Source: Isosphaera sp. (GTDB lineage Bacteria > Planctomycetota > Planctomycetia > Gemmatales > Gemmataceae). From it: a stretch of 64,000 nt of DNA. The notes beneath the pieces were generated by a model, which worked only from the letters and a program-made list of their open reading frames with translations, did no database searches and was not told the origin of the DNA. The position numbers and the translations under genes were made by a program. Of the stretch, positions 34,854 to 43,775 are shown in pieces. Numbering within the stretch: the first letter of the stretch is position 1; each line of letters begins with the position of its first letter. Location of the stretch: assembly GCA_013822345.1 (NCBI GenBank), contig PNKH01000011.1, positions 36,532 through 100,531 of the forward strand. The letters run 5' to 3'.

Positions 34854-36629
34854 GTGGCCCGCGCCGACAAGGTCTGGCACCTGCTCCCGAGCGACCCCGA
34901 CGCCACCCGCCGGCTGGCGGCCGCCGCCCGCGTCTCCCCGGTCGTCGCCCAACTCCTCCTCAACCGCGATGTCTCCGACCCGACCGCCGCCCGCCGGTTC
35001 CTCGACTGCCCGCTCACCGGCCTCCACCCGCCGGCCGCCCTGCCGGGCGTCACCGAGGCGGCCGACCTGGTCGCCCGGGCGGTCGCAGACAAGCGGAAGA
35101 TCTGCGTCTACGGCGACTACGACGTGGACGGCGTCACCGGCACCGCCATCCTGCTGCGGCTGCTCGCGAAGCTCGGGGCGGACGCCGAATTCCACACCCC
35201 GCTGCGGCTGTCGGAAGGCTACGGGCTGAACGCCGAGCGGCTGCGGGAACTCGCCCGGGCCGGGGTGTCGCTGGTCGTCAGCGTCGACTGCGGGATCGCG
35301 AGCGTGGCCGAGGCGGAGGTGGCGAAGGAGGTCGGGTTGGAGCTGATCGTCACCGACCACCACGAGATGAAGACCGGGCTGTACGGCCCGGTGCTGCCGG
35401 CGGCCGCTGCGGTCGTCCACCCGCGGCTGCCGGGCGGCGACTACCCGTTCGGCGAGCTGTCCGGGGCGGGGGTGGCGTTCAAGCTGGCGTGGGCGGTGGC
35501 CCAGCGGGCGTGCGGGTCGGAGCGCGTCCCGCCGGAGGTCCGCGAGGTCCTCCTCGACGCGGTCGGGCTGGCGGCCCTCGGCCTTGTCGCCGACGTGGTC
35601 CCGCTCCGGGACGAGAACCGCATCTTCGTGAAGCACGGCCTCGACCGCATCCGGACGCACCCGTCGGTCGGGCTGAAGGCGCTGCTGACCGAGGCCGGGG
35701 TCGGGCCGGACAAGGCGGTCACGTCCGAGGACGTGGGGTTCAAGCTCGCCCCGCGGCTGAACGCCGCCGGCCGGCTCGGGTGCGCCCGGCTGGCGGTCGA
35801 GCTGCTGACGACCGCGTCGGTGTCGGCGGCGGACCGGGTGGCGAAGTTCCTGGAGGGGCAGAACGGGGAGCGGCAGGCGAAGGAGCGGAAGTACACCCAG
35901 CAGGCGAAGGAGGTGGTGGACCGCGACTTCCCGGCCGACCCGGCGGTGGTGGTGTCGTCGGCCGACTGGCACCCGGGGGTGATCGGGATCGTGGCGAGCC
36001 GGCTGGCCGAGCACTACGCCCGGCCGGCGCTGGTGATCGCCGCCCCGAACGGGGAGAAGGTGGCGACGGGGAGCGGGCGGAGCATCCCGGGGTTCGCCCT
36101 GCACACCGCCCTGCAGGCGTGCGACGAGCTGCTGGAGGGGCACGGCGGGCACGCGGCGGCGGCCGGGTTCAAGGTCCGGCCGGAGCGGGTGGCGGCGCTG
36201 CGGGACCGGTTCAACGCCTACGTGGCGGGCCACTTCCCGGGCGGCAACCCGGCCCCCCGCCTGGTCCTCGACGCCGAGGTGCCGCTGTCGGCGCTGACGT
36301 TCGGGCTGTTGGCGGACCTGGACAAGCTGGAGCCGTACGGGGCGGGGAACCCGCGGCCGCGGTTCCTGGCGTCGGGGCTGCGGGCGGAGGCGGCCCGGCT
36401 GATCGGCACCGGGGAGGTGCAGAAGCACATGGACTTCCGGGTGCGGCAGGGGGAGACGGTGATGCGGTGCGTGGCGTGGAACATGGCGGACCGGCTGGAG
36501 GAGTTGCTGAGCGCCGGCGGGGAGTGCTGCCTGGCGTTCACCCCGAAGGTGAACGAGTGGAAGGGGAGCCGCAAGATCGAGCTGCAGGTGAGCGACCTGA
36601 AGCCGGGGGCGGTCGCCCCGCTCGGGTGA
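34854..36629 (+). CDS. recJ: Single-stranded-DNA-specific exonuclease RecJ
   Basis: 591 residues from GTG 34854. DHH core: YGDYDVDGVTG with D88, D90, D92, VVSVDCG with D145, and TDHHEM with D168-H169-H170. DVVPL near 255 and the DHHA1 signature GHGGHAAAAG near 430 follow, then the OB-fold-like C-terminal domain. RecJ degrades ssDNA 5' to 3' in mismatch repair and RecF-pathway recombination. GGGGGA lies 6 bp before this GTG; the alternative ATG at 34824 has no ribosome binding site and overlaps the predicted -10 box. Length and motif order are normal for the family. Confidence 0.92.
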   Translation: MARADKVWHLLPSDPDATRRLAAAARVSPVVAQLLLNRDVSDPTAARRFLDCPLTGLHPPAALPGVTEAADLVARAVADKRKICVYGDYDVDGVTGTAILLRLLAKLGADAEFHTPLRLSEGYGLNAERLRELARAGVSLVVSVDCGIASVAEAEVAKEVGLELIVTDHHEMKTGLYGPVLPAAAAVVHPRLPGGDYPFGELSGAGVAFKLAWAVAQRACGSERVPPEVREVLLDAVGLAALGLVADVVPLRDENRIFVKHGLDRIRTHPSVGLKALLTEAGVGPDKAVTSEDVGFKLAPRLNAAGRLGCARLAVELLTTASVSAADRVAKFLEGQNGERQAKERKYTQQAKEVVDRDFPADPAVVVSSADWHPGVIGIVASRLAEHYARPALVIAAPNGEKVATGSGRSIPGFALHTALQACDELLEGHGGHAAAAGFKVRPERVAALRDRFNAYVAGHFPGGNPAPRLVLDAEVPLSALTFGLLADLDKLEPYGAGNPRPRFLASGLRAEAARLIGTGEVQKHMDFRVRQGETVMRCVAWNMADRLEELLSAGGECCLAFTPKVNEWKGSRKIELQVSDLKPGAVAPLG

Positions 36630-36650
36630 CGCGGCGGCGGGCGCGCCTAC

Positions 36651-37688
36651 CTACGCCGCCTTGAGGTGGTTGTTCAGGATGGCCTCGGCGAGCCGGTGGC
36701 ATTCCCCGAGGTACATGTTCCCGACCTTCCGGACGATCGCGAACCCCAGGCTCGCCGCCACCAGGGTCCCGACGAGCGGGACGAACTTAGCCACCTGCTC
36801 GGCCGCCACCATCCCGCTGCTCTCCTTGAGCAGGAGCAGGACGCCCTCGGTGCTGGCGTACTTGACCACGCTGTTCGCCAGCGGGGCCAGGGCCGGGACC
36901 GCGACCTCCTTCGCCGACAGCGCCTTGTCGGTCAGCCCGTACGTCTCCCGGATGAACCGGAACAGGGCGAGCAGGACCGGCAGGTCGACGGCGAAGTTCG
37001 CCGCCGGGATCGGGACCGTCCCGCTCGCCGCCGCCACCACCGCGCTCCACTTCACCCGCTGCTCACACAGGGCTTTTTTTTCGCCCAGGAACTCCCGGGT
37101 GTACGCCTTCGCGGCCTGCACCCACCGCTCCCGCTTGGCCGGCCCGAGCCGGTCCTTGATCGCCTCCGCCAGCTCCCCCAGCCCGGTGGCCAGCCGGCAG
37201 CTGGTGAAGTACACCGGCTCCGCCCGCCCGACCTGCCCGGCAACGGTCGCCCCCACCTCCCGCTCCAGCTCCGCCAGCTCCTTCCCGTCCTGCCACAGGG
37301 TGTCGTGCTTGTTCCGGACGAACAGGCACGGCTTGCCGCGGGCCGTGACCTCGTGGAACAGGTCGGTGTCGGCCCGGTGGAACTTCCCGTCGAACACGCA
37401 CAGCAGGAGGTCGAAGTCGAGCACCCGGAACCGGGCCAGGTACTCCCCGGCCGGGAACCGGGCGGTGTCGTACCCCGGCAGGTCGACCAGGGTCAGCCCG
37501 TTCCACTCGTAGTCCTGCCGGGCGGTGGTGACGTCGTTCCCCACCCCCTCGTCGGCCACCCGCCGGCCGATCAGCCGGTTGATCAGCGACGACTTCCCGC
37601 ACCCCGGCTGGCCGAACAGGGCGATCGACACCCGGTTGTCGGCGGTCATCCGCTCGCGGACCCGGTCGGCGGCCTCGGACATGGACAT
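36651..37688 (-). CDS. IRG-like membrane-associated GTPase
   Basis: 345 residues. GTPase motifs: G1 GQPGCGKSS (26-34), a threonine pair at 54-55 for G2, G3 DLPG (69-72), and G4 NKHD (126-129). The layout and the hydrophobic, helical C-terminal third (residues about 205-330) resemble the interferon-inducible GTPase (IRG) and DUF697-type proteins, which bind membranes. It ends 22 bp from the recJ stop, convergent. It is divergent to the two SPFH membrane proteins, separated by palindrome I, which is suggestive of a shared membrane-remodelling or stress function but not proof. Substrate of the GTP cycle is unknown. Confidence 0.85.
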   Translation of the reverse strand: MSMSEAADRVRERMTADNRVSIALFGQPGCGKSSLINRLIGRRVADEGVGNDVTTARQDYEWNGLTLVDLPGYDTARFPAGEYLARFRVLDFDLLLCVFDGKFHRADTDLFHEVTARGKPCLFVRNKHDTLWQDGKELAELEREVGATVAGQVGRAEPVYFTSCRLATGLGELAEAIKDRLGPAKRERWVQAAKAYTREFLGEKKALCEQRVKWSAVVAAASGTVPIPAANFAVDLPVLLALFRFIRETYGLTDKALSAKEVAVPALAPLANSVVKYASTEGVLLLLKESSGMVAAEQVAKFVPLVGTLVAASLGFAIVRKVGNMYLGECHRLAEAILNNHLKAA

Positions 37689-37769
37689 GGCAGACCTCCC
37701 GCGGGGGGGACGCGCCGCCCATTATCGGCGCGGGCGGGCCGGCCCGCAACGGGTTCCCGAATCCGGAAG

Positions 37770-37845
37770 CCCCGGTTAGCGACGCGTCGCAGACGCGCCC
37801 GCGCTCCCCCCCGCGGGCGCGTCTGCGACGCGTCGCTAACCGGGG
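37770..37845. repeat. 34-bp perfect palindrome (family I)
   Basis: Arms 37770-37803 and 37812-37845 with an 8-bp loop (edge CCCCGGTTAGCGACGCGTCG). It lies between the divergent GTPase and SPFH genes and ends four bases before the -35 box of the SPFH promoter. Confidence 0.92.
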
Positions 37846-37848
37846 CTG

Positions 37849-37877
37849 TTGCGGACGCCGCCCGGGCGGTGCACAAT
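37849..37877 (+). promoter_or_regulatory. Putative promoter of the SPFH gene pair
   Basis: TTGCGG (37849-37854), 17 bp, CACAAT (37872-37877). Transcription would start near 37884, 48 nt before the ATG at 37932. The palindrome immediately upstream could affect activity. Confidence 0.55.
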
Positions 37878-37931
37878 GGGACCATCTCCCGACCGACCGC
37901 CCCGTCCCCTCACCCCGCAAGGGCCCTCTCC

Positions 37932-39572
37932 ATGTTCACCCGGTCCCGCCTGTTGCTGCTGCTCACCGTGGCCCTGGTCGCCGGGGTCGGGTGGGGCGCC
38001 TTCCTCTGGGTGTACGCCCGAGTGGAGGTCGAGCCGGACACCTTCCTGGTGGTCACCAACCGGTGGGGCGAGGCCCTGCCGGACGGGGAGCTGGTCTCCC
38101 CGGACGCCACCTACAAGGGGATCCAGCGGCGGGTGCTGCCCGAGGGCCGGCACTTCCTCAACCCGCTGTTCCACAGCTACGAGCGGCACCCGGTGGTCCG
38201 GGTGCCGGAGAAGTTCTGCGCCGTCCTGACCCGGAAGTCCGGGGTCGAGCTGCCGGCCGACCGGAAGGCCCGGGGGGAGTTCCTGGCCCGCGGGGCGATC
38301 GACCTGGAGGCGACCGAGACCCCGGGCGAGCGCGGGGTGGTGGAGCCGGTGCTCGGGCCGGGGAAGTACCGGCTCAACCCGCACGTGTACCACGTCGAGA
38401 TCGTCCCGGCGGTCGAGATCGAGTCCCAGCAGGTCGGGGTGAAGGTGCTGCTGTGGGGGAAGGACGCCCCGGCCGGGCGGGCGAGCCCGTACGTGGTGGC
38501 GGACGGGGAGCGCGGGGTGCAGCGGTCGTACGTCCCGGGCGGGACCCACTACCTCAACCCGTACGTCACCCGGATCGCCCCGGTCGACGTCCGGGCCCAC
38601 ACGGTGGTGTTCGAGGACATCGAGTTCCCGTCCAAGGACGGGTTCACCATCCAGCCGCGGGTCCAGGTCCGGTACCGGGTGGTCCCGGAGAAGGCCCCGG
38701 AGCTGTTCGTCCTGCTGGCCGAGGACGGGGTCCTGTACCAGAAGGACGACACCCCGGACGACCAGCAGAGGAACCCGATCCTCCAGAAGGTGATCCTCCC
38801 GCTGATCCGCGGGTACGTCCGGATCGAGGGGAGCAAGCACGACGCCCGGGAGTACATCAGCAACCCGAAGGCCGAGGCCGCCCCCGGGGCGAAGGCGACC
38901 AACCCGCGGGAGCGGCTCCAGGAGGAGCTGATGGCCAAGGTCAAGCCCGAGTGCGAGAAGCTCGGGATCGTGATCGACTCGATCGCCGTCGGCCAGACCC
39001 GGATGAACGACACCCTGGACGAGCTGGCCGCCCAGATCCGGGAGCGCGAGCAGGCCCGGATCGCCCGCAGCACCAACCAGCAGAAGGTGGTCCAGTTCGA
39101 GCAGGAGCAGGAGCTGAAGTCGACCGAGGCCCTGGCCCAGCGGGCCCGGCAGATGATCGAGGCGAACACCAAGCTGGAGCGGGCCAAGGTGGACGCCGAG
39201 CGGCAGGTCGGGAACCTGAAGGCCCAGCTCGAGGCCGAGCTGGCCGCCGCCCAGGCCCGGCTCGACGGGTCCCGGAAGAAGGCCGAGGCGGTCCTCACCG
39301 CCGGGAAGGCGACCGCCGCCGTGGAGGTCGCGAAGAACGAGGCCGAGGTGGCCGGGCTGCGGACCGCGATCGACGGGTTCGGGTCGGCCGACGCGTTCGC
39401 CCAGTACCACGTCCTGCTCAAGCTGTCCCCGGTCCTGTCCGAGATCTTCGCCGCCGACGACGGGGAGTTCGCCAAGCTGTTCTCCAACTACCTGGCCGCC
39501 CGGAACGGCGCCCCGCCGGTCGCCCCGGCCCCGCGCATCAAGCCGATCGCCGGGGGCGCCGGGGGCAACTGA
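37932..39572 (+). CDS. SPFH/band-7 family membrane protein
   Basis: 546 residues. One N-terminal membrane helix (about residues 5-27) is followed by a large region with two band-7-like passages (VEPDTFLVVTNRWGEALPDG, then GERGVVEPVLGPGKYRLNP), each resembling the start of an SPFH domain. Residues about 375-480 are a long coiled coil rich in Ala, Glu and Gln (REREQARIARSTNQQ). Flotillin/prohibitin-type proteins form large ring-shaped membrane scaffolds. The second SPFH gene begins 47 bp later, so the pair is surely an operon and may form a hetero-oligomer. The start is at the membrane helix; the frame extends upstream without protein character. Confidence 0.88.
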   Translation: MFTRSRLLLLLTVALVAGVGWGAFLWVYARVEVEPDTFLVVTNRWGEALPDGELVSPDATYKGIQRRVLPEGRHFLNPLFHSYERHPVVRVPEKFCAVLTRKSGVELPADRKARGEFLARGAIDLEATETPGERGVVEPVLGPGKYRLNPHVYHVEIVPAVEIESQQVGVKVLLWGKDAPAGRASPYVVADGERGVQRSYVPGGTHYLNPYVTRIAPVDVRAHTVVFEDIEFPSKDGFTIQPRVQVRYRVVPEKAPELFVLLAEDGVLYQKDDTPDDQQRNPILQKVILPLIRGYVRIEGSKHDAREYISNPKAEAAPGAKATNPRERLQEELMAKVKPECEKLGIVIDSIAVGQTRMNDTLDELAAQIREREQARIARSTNQQKVVQFEQEQELKSTEALAQRARQMIEANTKLERAKVDAERQVGNLKAQLEAELAAAQARLDGSRKKAEAVLTAGKATAAVEVAKNEAEVAGLRTAIDGFGSADAFAQYHVLLKLSPVLSEIFAADDGEFAKLFSNYLAARNGAPPVAPAPRIKPIAGGAGGN

Positions 39573-39619
39573 CCCTTCCCCTTCATCCCATCCCGACTCA
39601 TCCGCCGAGGTGCCCCGCC

Positions 39620-41293
39620 ATGACCGACCCGACCCTTCCCGACCCCGCCCCGGTCGATCCCACCGCGACCCCGGCCCCGACCCCGACCCCGGCCCCGGCC
39701 GACCCGCCCCCGGCCGGCCCGGGCCGCGCCCGCCGTGTCGGCGCCGCCGCAGGCCGCGGCCTGTCGGCCGCCGGCCGCGGCCTGGCCAGGCTGCGGCCGA
39801 GCCAGCCGACGCTCCTGCTGCTGCTCCTGGCGGTGGTGGCCGTGTCCGCCGTCCTGACCGTCCGCAAGTACTTCCTCGTCCACGTCCCGTCCGGGCAGAT
39901 GCTGGTGGTGGTGTCGAAGTTCGGGGGCCCGCTGGCCGACGGGCAGATCCTCGCCGGGCCGGGGCAGAAGGGGGTGCGGGAGCAGGTCCTCGGGGAGGGC
40001 TGGCACCTCGTCTGGCCGGTCCTGTACGAGACCGAGCTGAAGCCGAACATCGTCGTCCCCGGGCGGCGGGGGGCGGAGCCGCCGAAGGTCGGGATCGTGA
40101 AGGCCCTCGGCGGCACCCCGCTGCCGGCCGGGCAGTTCCTGGCCGACCGCGGGCAGCAGGGGATCTGGCGGGAGGTGCTGCTCCCCGGGGCGTACCGGCT
40201 GAACCCGTACGGGTACGAGGTGAAGCTGGCGGACATGGTGGAGGTGAAGGCCGGGCACGTCGGGGTGCTGCGGCGGAAGCTCGGGGCGGACGGGCCGACC
40301 GAGTTCGCGGCCAAGGACACCGAGAAGGGGATCGTCCGGGACCGGGTGCTCCAGCCCGGGCTGTACCCGGTGAACACCGAGGAGTACGAGGTCATCCCGT
40401 GCCCGGTCGGGATCTACCAGACCACCTACCACTACGACCGGGACCCGGCCAAGAACACCGCCCTGGTGTTCGACGCCAGCGACAGCAACCGGATCCAGCT
40501 GGACTGCACGATCGAGTGGGAGCTGAAGCCGGAGTTCTGGCCGGGGTGGGTGGCGAAGTTCCGGGAGCTGGCCCGGATCGAGTCGGCGGTGATCATGCTG
40601 AACGTCAAGAACATCAGCCGGAACAAGGGGCAGGACTACGGGGCCGAGGACTTCCTGGACGGGGTGAAGCGGGAGCGGTTCCAGGCCGAGTTCACGAAAG
40701 GGCTGCGGGAGGCGTGCGGGGCCGACCAGGTGGTGGTGAGCCACGCGTTCATCCGCAACATCATCATCCCGGACGCGTTCCTGAAGCCGAAGCGGGACGA
40801 GCAGCTGGCCCGGGAGAAGGCGGTCACCCAGAAGGAGCAGAAGCTGACCGCCGAGACCCAGAACGCGGTGGTGGCGGCCCAGCAGACGATCGGGCTCGAG
40901 GTGGCCAAGGTGGAGGCCCGGACGGCCCAGCTGGTGGCCGCCGTCGGGCGGGAGGCGGACAACGTGAAGCTCCTGACCGACGCCGAGGTGGAGAAGCTGC
41001 AGAACGAGTACGCGGCGAAGGTGGCGATCCTGGACGCCCAGCGGACGGAGCTGCTCGGGCGGGCCGCGGCGGACGCCGCGAGGGCGGTGAACACGGCCAA
41101 GAGCGGGCTGCACAAGATGCAGATGGACGTGTTCGCCGGGGACCCGCACGCGTTCCTCCGGTACACCCTGTCGCAGAGCCTGAGCAAGGATCTGCGGCTG
41201 CGGCTGTTCCAGTCCGGGCCGGGGACGTTCTGGACCAACCTGGGGGACAAGAGCGTGAACTTGTTCGCCCCCCTGCCCGGCGCGGCGCGGTAG
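39620..41293 (+). CDS. SPFH/band-7 family membrane protein, second of the pair
   Basis: 557 residues. A proline/threonine-rich cytoplasmic N-terminus (residues 1-40) precedes a membrane helix (about 64-84, PTLLLLLLAVVAVSAVL). SPFH passages follow (VPSGQMLVVVSKFGGPLADG, later VKAGHVGVLRRKLG), then a coiled coil (about 400-480, AREKAVTQKEQKLTAETQ). It resembles its upstream neighbour in layout, so the two probably arose by duplication, but sequence similarity is limited. It ends convergent to the FecR-like gene, with a small hairpin at 41323-41354 between. Partner proteases such as NfeD or FtsH are not visible nearby. Confidence 0.88.
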   Translation: MTDPTLPDPAPVDPTATPAPTPTPAPADPPPAGPGRARRVGAAAGRGLSAAGRGLARLRPSQPTLLLLLLAVVAVSAVLTVRKYFLVHVPSGQMLVVVSKFGGPLADGQILAGPGQKGVREQVLGEGWHLVWPVLYETELKPNIVVPGRRGAEPPKVGIVKALGGTPLPAGQFLADRGQQGIWREVLLPGAYRLNPYGYEVKLADMVEVKAGHVGVLRRKLGADGPTEFAAKDTEKGIVRDRVLQPGLYPVNTEEYEVIPCPVGIYQTTYHYDRDPAKNTALVFDASDSNRIQLDCTIEWELKPEFWPGWVAKFRELARIESAVIMLNVKNISRNKGQDYGAEDFLDGVKRERFQAEFTKGLREACGADQVVVSHAFIRNIIIPDAFLKPKRDEQLAREKAVTQKEQKLTAETQNAVVAAQQTIGLEVAKVEARTAQLVAAVGREADNVKLLTDAEVEKLQNEYAAKVAILDAQRTELLGRAAADAARAVNTAKSGLHKMQMDVFAGDPHAFLRYTLSQSLSKDLRLRLFQSGPGTFWTNLGDKSVNLFAPLPGAAR

Positions 41294-41357
41294 GCCGGCC
41301 GCCCCCAGGGAGCTGGGCGTAGCCGGGCGTCCCGGGGGGCTGCCCCCGGACGCCCCG

Positions 41358-43544
41358 CTACTTCTTCATCCGCTCCTTGATCGCCTTCGCCCGCTCCTCC
41401 CACGCCTTCAGGAACTTCGCGTACACCGGCGGCGCCTCCCGCCGCAGGCCCACGTCCGCCCGCAGGTCCGGCCCGGCCTCCGGGTCGAAGTTCGACAGCA
41501 GGTTCCCGAGCGCCGCCTCCCGCACCCCGATGTTCTCGTGGTTCAGGAACTTCACGAGGTCGTCCACCGTGTCCATCGGCCCGCCGTCCGACGCGTACCC
41601 CCGGACCAGGTGGGCGAACAGGTTCGCCTCCTCCACCAGCCACGTCTTCCCCTCCAGCGCGTCCAGCAGCGCCTTGGTGTTCCCCGGCGCCTGGGCCACC
41701 CAACTGCTCATCGCGCTCACCACCGCCTGCCGGCCGTAGCCCCGCTCCGGCCGGCCGGTCAGGTCGATCAGGTCGCCGAGCAGGTCGGCGGCCGCCGGGC
41801 CGTCGGCCAGGGCCAGCTGGCAGTACACCGCGTGCCGGGTCGGGAACACCAGCCCCAACTGCTCGGCGTCGGTCAGCCCCGGCTTGAACAGCTTCGGCGA
41901 CGGCTCGGCGATCAGCCGCTGCTTCACCACCACCCGGACCGGGACCGGGTTCCTGTCCGCGTCGGCCAGGTCGCGGACGAAGTCCGCCAGCCCCCGCTGT
42001 ACCGCCTTCCCGCGCTCCCCCTCGGACAGCGGCACCCGGTCCGGGAACAGCTCCTCCTTCTTCGCCGGCCGCGGCCCGGCCAGCTCGTTCTTCTTGCCCT
42101 CCCACGCCACCTCGGTGCCGGCCGCCAGGGCGTCCAGCTTCTTGAACCGGGCCGGGGCGTGGAAGTCCGCCGACCCGCGGGTGACCATCAGCCGGGCCTC
42201 CGTCCGCGGCCGCTCCCCGCCGCCGGGCTGGTCCCACGGGGCCGGGCGGTACGGGGCGTCCGGCGCGAACGCGGCCCCGGCCTGGACCAGCACCTCGGAC
42301 TTGTCGCCGCGCAGGGCCGCGTCCCACACCTCCGTCCCGACCCGCACCCGGACCTTCGCCCCGCCGGCCTGGCGGGTGGTCAGGTACACCCGGCCGGCGT
42401 CCAGGGTGAGGTCGGCGTCGAACCCGGGGGCCGGGGGGTGGAACCGGACCCGGGTCTGGAACACCACCGGCCGGGTCGGGATCTGCTGCTCCGGGGTGTT
42501 CGCCCACAGGTGGGCCACCACCCCGGTGTCGAGCCGGACGTCCGCCTTGTACCCCGGCAGCACCACGACCGGCTTGTTCGACGCGACCTCGCCGCCCTTG
42601 TCCAGCCGCGCCCACGGCGAGGCGGGGTCGGGGTCGCGGGTCACCACCGCCACGTCCCCGGTGTCCATCCGCCCGAGGGCCTTCACGTCGGCGAGCGGGG
42701 GCGCGGCCGGGTCGCCGAGCTTCGGCCCGGGGTCGGCGGGCTTCGGGTCGACCGGGTCGACCGGCTTCGGGTCCGCAGGCTTCGGGTCGACCGGGTCGGC
42801 GGGCTTCTTCCCGGGGTCGGCCGGCTTCGGGTCGGGGGCCGTCGGGAGGTCCGTCTTCGGCGGGGTGACGCCGGCCGGGGGCGGCCGGACCGCCACGTCC
42901 GCGGAGGAGACGGGGGGCGCGACCTCGGTCTTCGGCAGGGCCATGAGCACGGCGACGGCCAGGAACAGGGCGACCCCGCCGACGGCGGCCACCAGGCCGA
43001 CCCGCCCGGCCCAGGTGTCGGACGCCCCGTACCGCTTGAGCCCGAGGAGGAGGGCCTCGTCCGGGTCGTCGGCGTCGGGGCCGTCCGGGGCGGGGGGCGT
43101 GACCCCGCCGACCGGGGCGGCCTTGCCGGGCTTGCGGCGGGGGTCGGACGCCGGGGCCTCGACCAGCTTGTACATCCGCTGGTTGGCGGTCGGCGGGACC
43201 CGGACCGGCTCGGTCAGCACCAGGGTCAGGATCTGGTGGCAGGCGGCGACCTCGGCGAGGTGGACATCGGACGCCAGGCACCGGTCCTCCAGCTCGCGGA
43301 GCTGCGGGCCGGTCAGGGCGTCGCTCAGGTACTCGGCCACGGTGTTCGGGTCGGACACGTCCCCGTCGTCCGAGGCGGGGGGCGGGAGGGTGAGGCGGCG
43401 GCGGCGGGTGACCTTCTTGATCCGCTCGATCAGGGCCCGGGCCTCCTCGCTGTCGGCCACCTTCTTCCCGAGGTCGCGGGCCTCGTCCGGGGCGAGGGTG
43501 TCGTCGATGTACGCGAGCAGGGTGCGGAGGGTCAGCCGGGGCAT
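41358..43544 (-). CDS. Anti-sigma/FecR-like membrane protein
   Basis: 728 residues. The N-terminus (LTLRTLLAYIDDTLAPDEARDLGKKV) resembles the helical zinc-finger-like domain of anti-sigma factors but has few cysteines. One membrane helix lies at about 181-202 (VGLVAAVGGVALFLAVAVLMAL). A proline/lysine/aspartate linker (repeated DPKPADP, DPVDPKP units, residues 235-280) leads to a FecR-like beta domain (LDTGVVAHLWANTPEQQIP, LTLDAGRVYLTT, VRVGTEVWDAAL). The rest is helical. FecR-type proteins relay envelope signals to ECF sigma factors, but no sigma factor gene is adjacent. Planctomycetes encode many such proteins. Confidence 0.75.
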   Translation of the reverse strand: MPRLTLRTLLAYIDDTLAPDEARDLGKKVADSEEARALIERIKKVTRRRRLTLPPPASDDGDVSDPNTVAEYLSDALTGPQLRELEDRCLASDVHLAEVAACHQILTLVLTEPVRVPPTANQRMYKLVEAPASDPRRKPGKAAPVGGVTPPAPDGPDADDPDEALLLGLKRYGASDTWAGRVGLVAAVGGVALFLAVAVLMALPKTEVAPPVSSADVAVRPPPAGVTPPKTDLPTAPDPKPADPGKKPADPVDPKPADPKPVDPVDPKPADPGPKLGDPAAPPLADVKALGRMDTGDVAVVTRDPDPASPWARLDKGGEVASNKPVVVLPGYKADVRLDTGVVAHLWANTPEQQIPTRPVVFQTRVRFHPPAPGFDADLTLDAGRVYLTTRQAGGAKVRVRVGTEVWDAALRGDKSEVLVQAGAAFAPDAPYRPAPWDQPGGGERPRTEARLMVTRGSADFHAPARFKKLDALAAGTEVAWEGKKNELAGPRPAKKEELFPDRVPLSEGERGKAVQRGLADFVRDLADADRNPVPVRVVVKQRLIAEPSPKLFKPGLTDAEQLGLVFPTRHAVYCQLALADGPAAADLLGDLIDLTGRPERGYGRQAVVSAMSSWVAQAPGNTKALLDALEGKTWLVEEANLFAHLVRGYASDGGPMDTVDDLVKFLNHENIGVREAALGNLLSNFDPEAGPDLRADVGLRREAPPVYAKFLKAWEERAKAIKERMKK

Positions 43545-43665
43545 GGTCCGTCCTCGTCGTCGGGGCTACACCCCAATAGGGGCCGGCCGCGGCGGGTTTC
43601 GTGCAACATTCCCGGCGAACCCGGGGGCCGCCCGGGAAACGTGCGCCCCGGCCGTCTGTCGTCGC

Positions 43666-43700
43666 CCGCCAGGGGTTGCGCTGCGCTGCACCCCTGGCGG
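43666..43700. repeat. Short hairpin in a divergent intergenic region
   Basis: Arms CCGCCAGGGGT (43666-43676) and ACCCCTGGCGG (43690-43700) are perfect, with a GC-rich inner loop that can pair further. It lies about 75 bp before the PVC dehydrogenase start; TACACT at 43746-43751 may be that gene's -10 box, though no matching -35 box is seen. Confidence 0.6.
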
Positions 43701-43775
43701 CCTGTGGAGACAACCCGGCGACCTACATCGCCTCCGTGAATCGTGTACACTCATCCCCACCTGCGGAGTCGTCGC

